Shown here in pieces: positions 39,870-40,128 of a stretch of DNA of 40,128 bases. Position 1 is the first letter of the stretch; each line of letters starts with the position of its first letter. Made by a program: the position numbers and the translations under genes. Below the pieces are notes generated by a model. That model was not told the origin of the DNA. It saw only the letters and a list, made by a program, of their open reading frames with translations, and searched no databases. Origin of the DNA: Lachnospiraceae bacterium (GTDB lineage: Bacteria; Bacillota; Clostridia; Lachnospirales; Lachnospiraceae); assembly GCA_022767285.1 (NCBI GenBank), contig JALENY010000033.1:1-40128 (forward strand). The letters run 5' to 3'.

Positions 39870-40128
39870 ATGAAATATCTTCAAAAACTGGGTAAAGCCT
39901 TAATGTTACCTGTAGCTTGTCTGCCTATCTGTGGTATTTTGATGGGTATCGGTTATCTGCTCTGTCCGGCAACTATGCAGGGCGGTGAGATCACCGGATT
40001 TGTGCCGCTGTTGGGTCTGTTTCTGGTAAAAGCAGGTGCAGCCCTGATCGACAATATGGCACTTCTGTTTGTTATCGGTGTTGGTGTTGGTATGTCTCAG
40101 GACAACGACGGTACCGGCGGTATCGCAG
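39870..40128 (+). CDS. PTS glucose/N-acetylglucosamine-type EIIC permease (5' part)
   Basis: The gene runs off the window end; 86 codons are visible. It begins MKYLQKLGKALMLPVACLP, the standard start of EIIC proteins of the glucose/GlcNAc family, followed by membrane helices and LIDNMALLFVIGVGVGMSQDNDGTGG, a conserved segment. GGGAGG precedes the ATG. With IIA and HPr encoded upstream as separate proteins, this gene probably supplies EIIC, or EIICB. The exact sugar cannot be told from this part. Confidence 0.9.
   Translation, partial: MKYLQKLGKALMLPVACLPICGILMGIGYLLCPATMQGGEITGFVPLLGLFLVKAGAALIDNMALLFVIGVGVGMSQDNDGTGGIA

Overview
The window looks like chromosome from a Gram-positive, endospore-forming gut-type Clostridia, most likely Lachnospiraceae (Blautia/Ruminococcus-like). 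The evidence is moderate GC, strong AGGAGG-type ribosome binding sites, SpoIID and a SpoIIQ-like protein side by side, a cobamide-assembly operon under a B12 riboswitch, a CBS-containing family II pyrophosphatase, and a LicT/GlcT-type PTS locus. The family assignment is inferred from gene content, not from a marker-gene search. Most genes are on the + strand. I see no phage genes, transposase or CRISPR array.

Layout. 1-370: a tRNA-Lys(UUU)-like gene with an abnormally long D arm, its terminator, a bidirectional terminator and an opposing 37-codon gene. 715-5727: D-lactate dehydrogenase, a DUF2284 protein, a ProX-type prolyl-tRNA deacylase, a GNAT/C_GCAxxG_C_C pair, exonuclease III and a second GNAT. 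5863-9959: promoter, cobalamin riboswitch with terminator, then cobT-cobU-cobS-(degenerate cobU)-cobC, which attach the lower ligand to cobinamide. 10045-13995: AI-2E-type exporter, DUF554 membrane protein, Na/Pi cotransporter with PhoU tail. 14277-17746: a tight three-gene set of VTC-type polyphosphate polymerase domain, DUF4956 membrane protein and a large beta-helical lipoprotein; this is the least understood conserved system here.

17927-20386: a strong hairpin, precorrin-2 dehydrogenase, SpoIID (possible sigma-E promoter) and a SpoIIQ-like protein that has lost all LytM zinc ligands. 20767-24507: GIY-YIG protein, then an AraC regulator, a UroD-family protein and a PatB/MalY-type C-S lyase. 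24669-29818: hemolysin III, CBS-PPase, flavin reductase, DNA polymerase IV and an atypical shikimate kinase. 29991-34120: MurA, an LCP-family ligase and a polyprenyl-phosphate sugar transferase (cell-envelope genes). 34217-37790: XRE regulator with a palindromic operator, an unrecognised gene, a CarD-family regulator, a MATE transporter and an acyl-CoA thioesterase. 37869-40128: a complete antitermination control region (promoter, RAT, terminator), a repeat-rich leader, PRD antiterminator, IIA(Glc), HPr and the start of the EIIC permease.

The most unusual items are the tRNA-Lys-like RNA at the left edge, the VTC/DUF4956/lipoprotein cassette, the repeat element that replaces the Shine-Dalgarno of the antiterminator gene, an HPr with Gly instead of Ser at position 46, and several enzyme-family members missing hallmark residues (second CobU, shikimate kinase, SpoIIQ).
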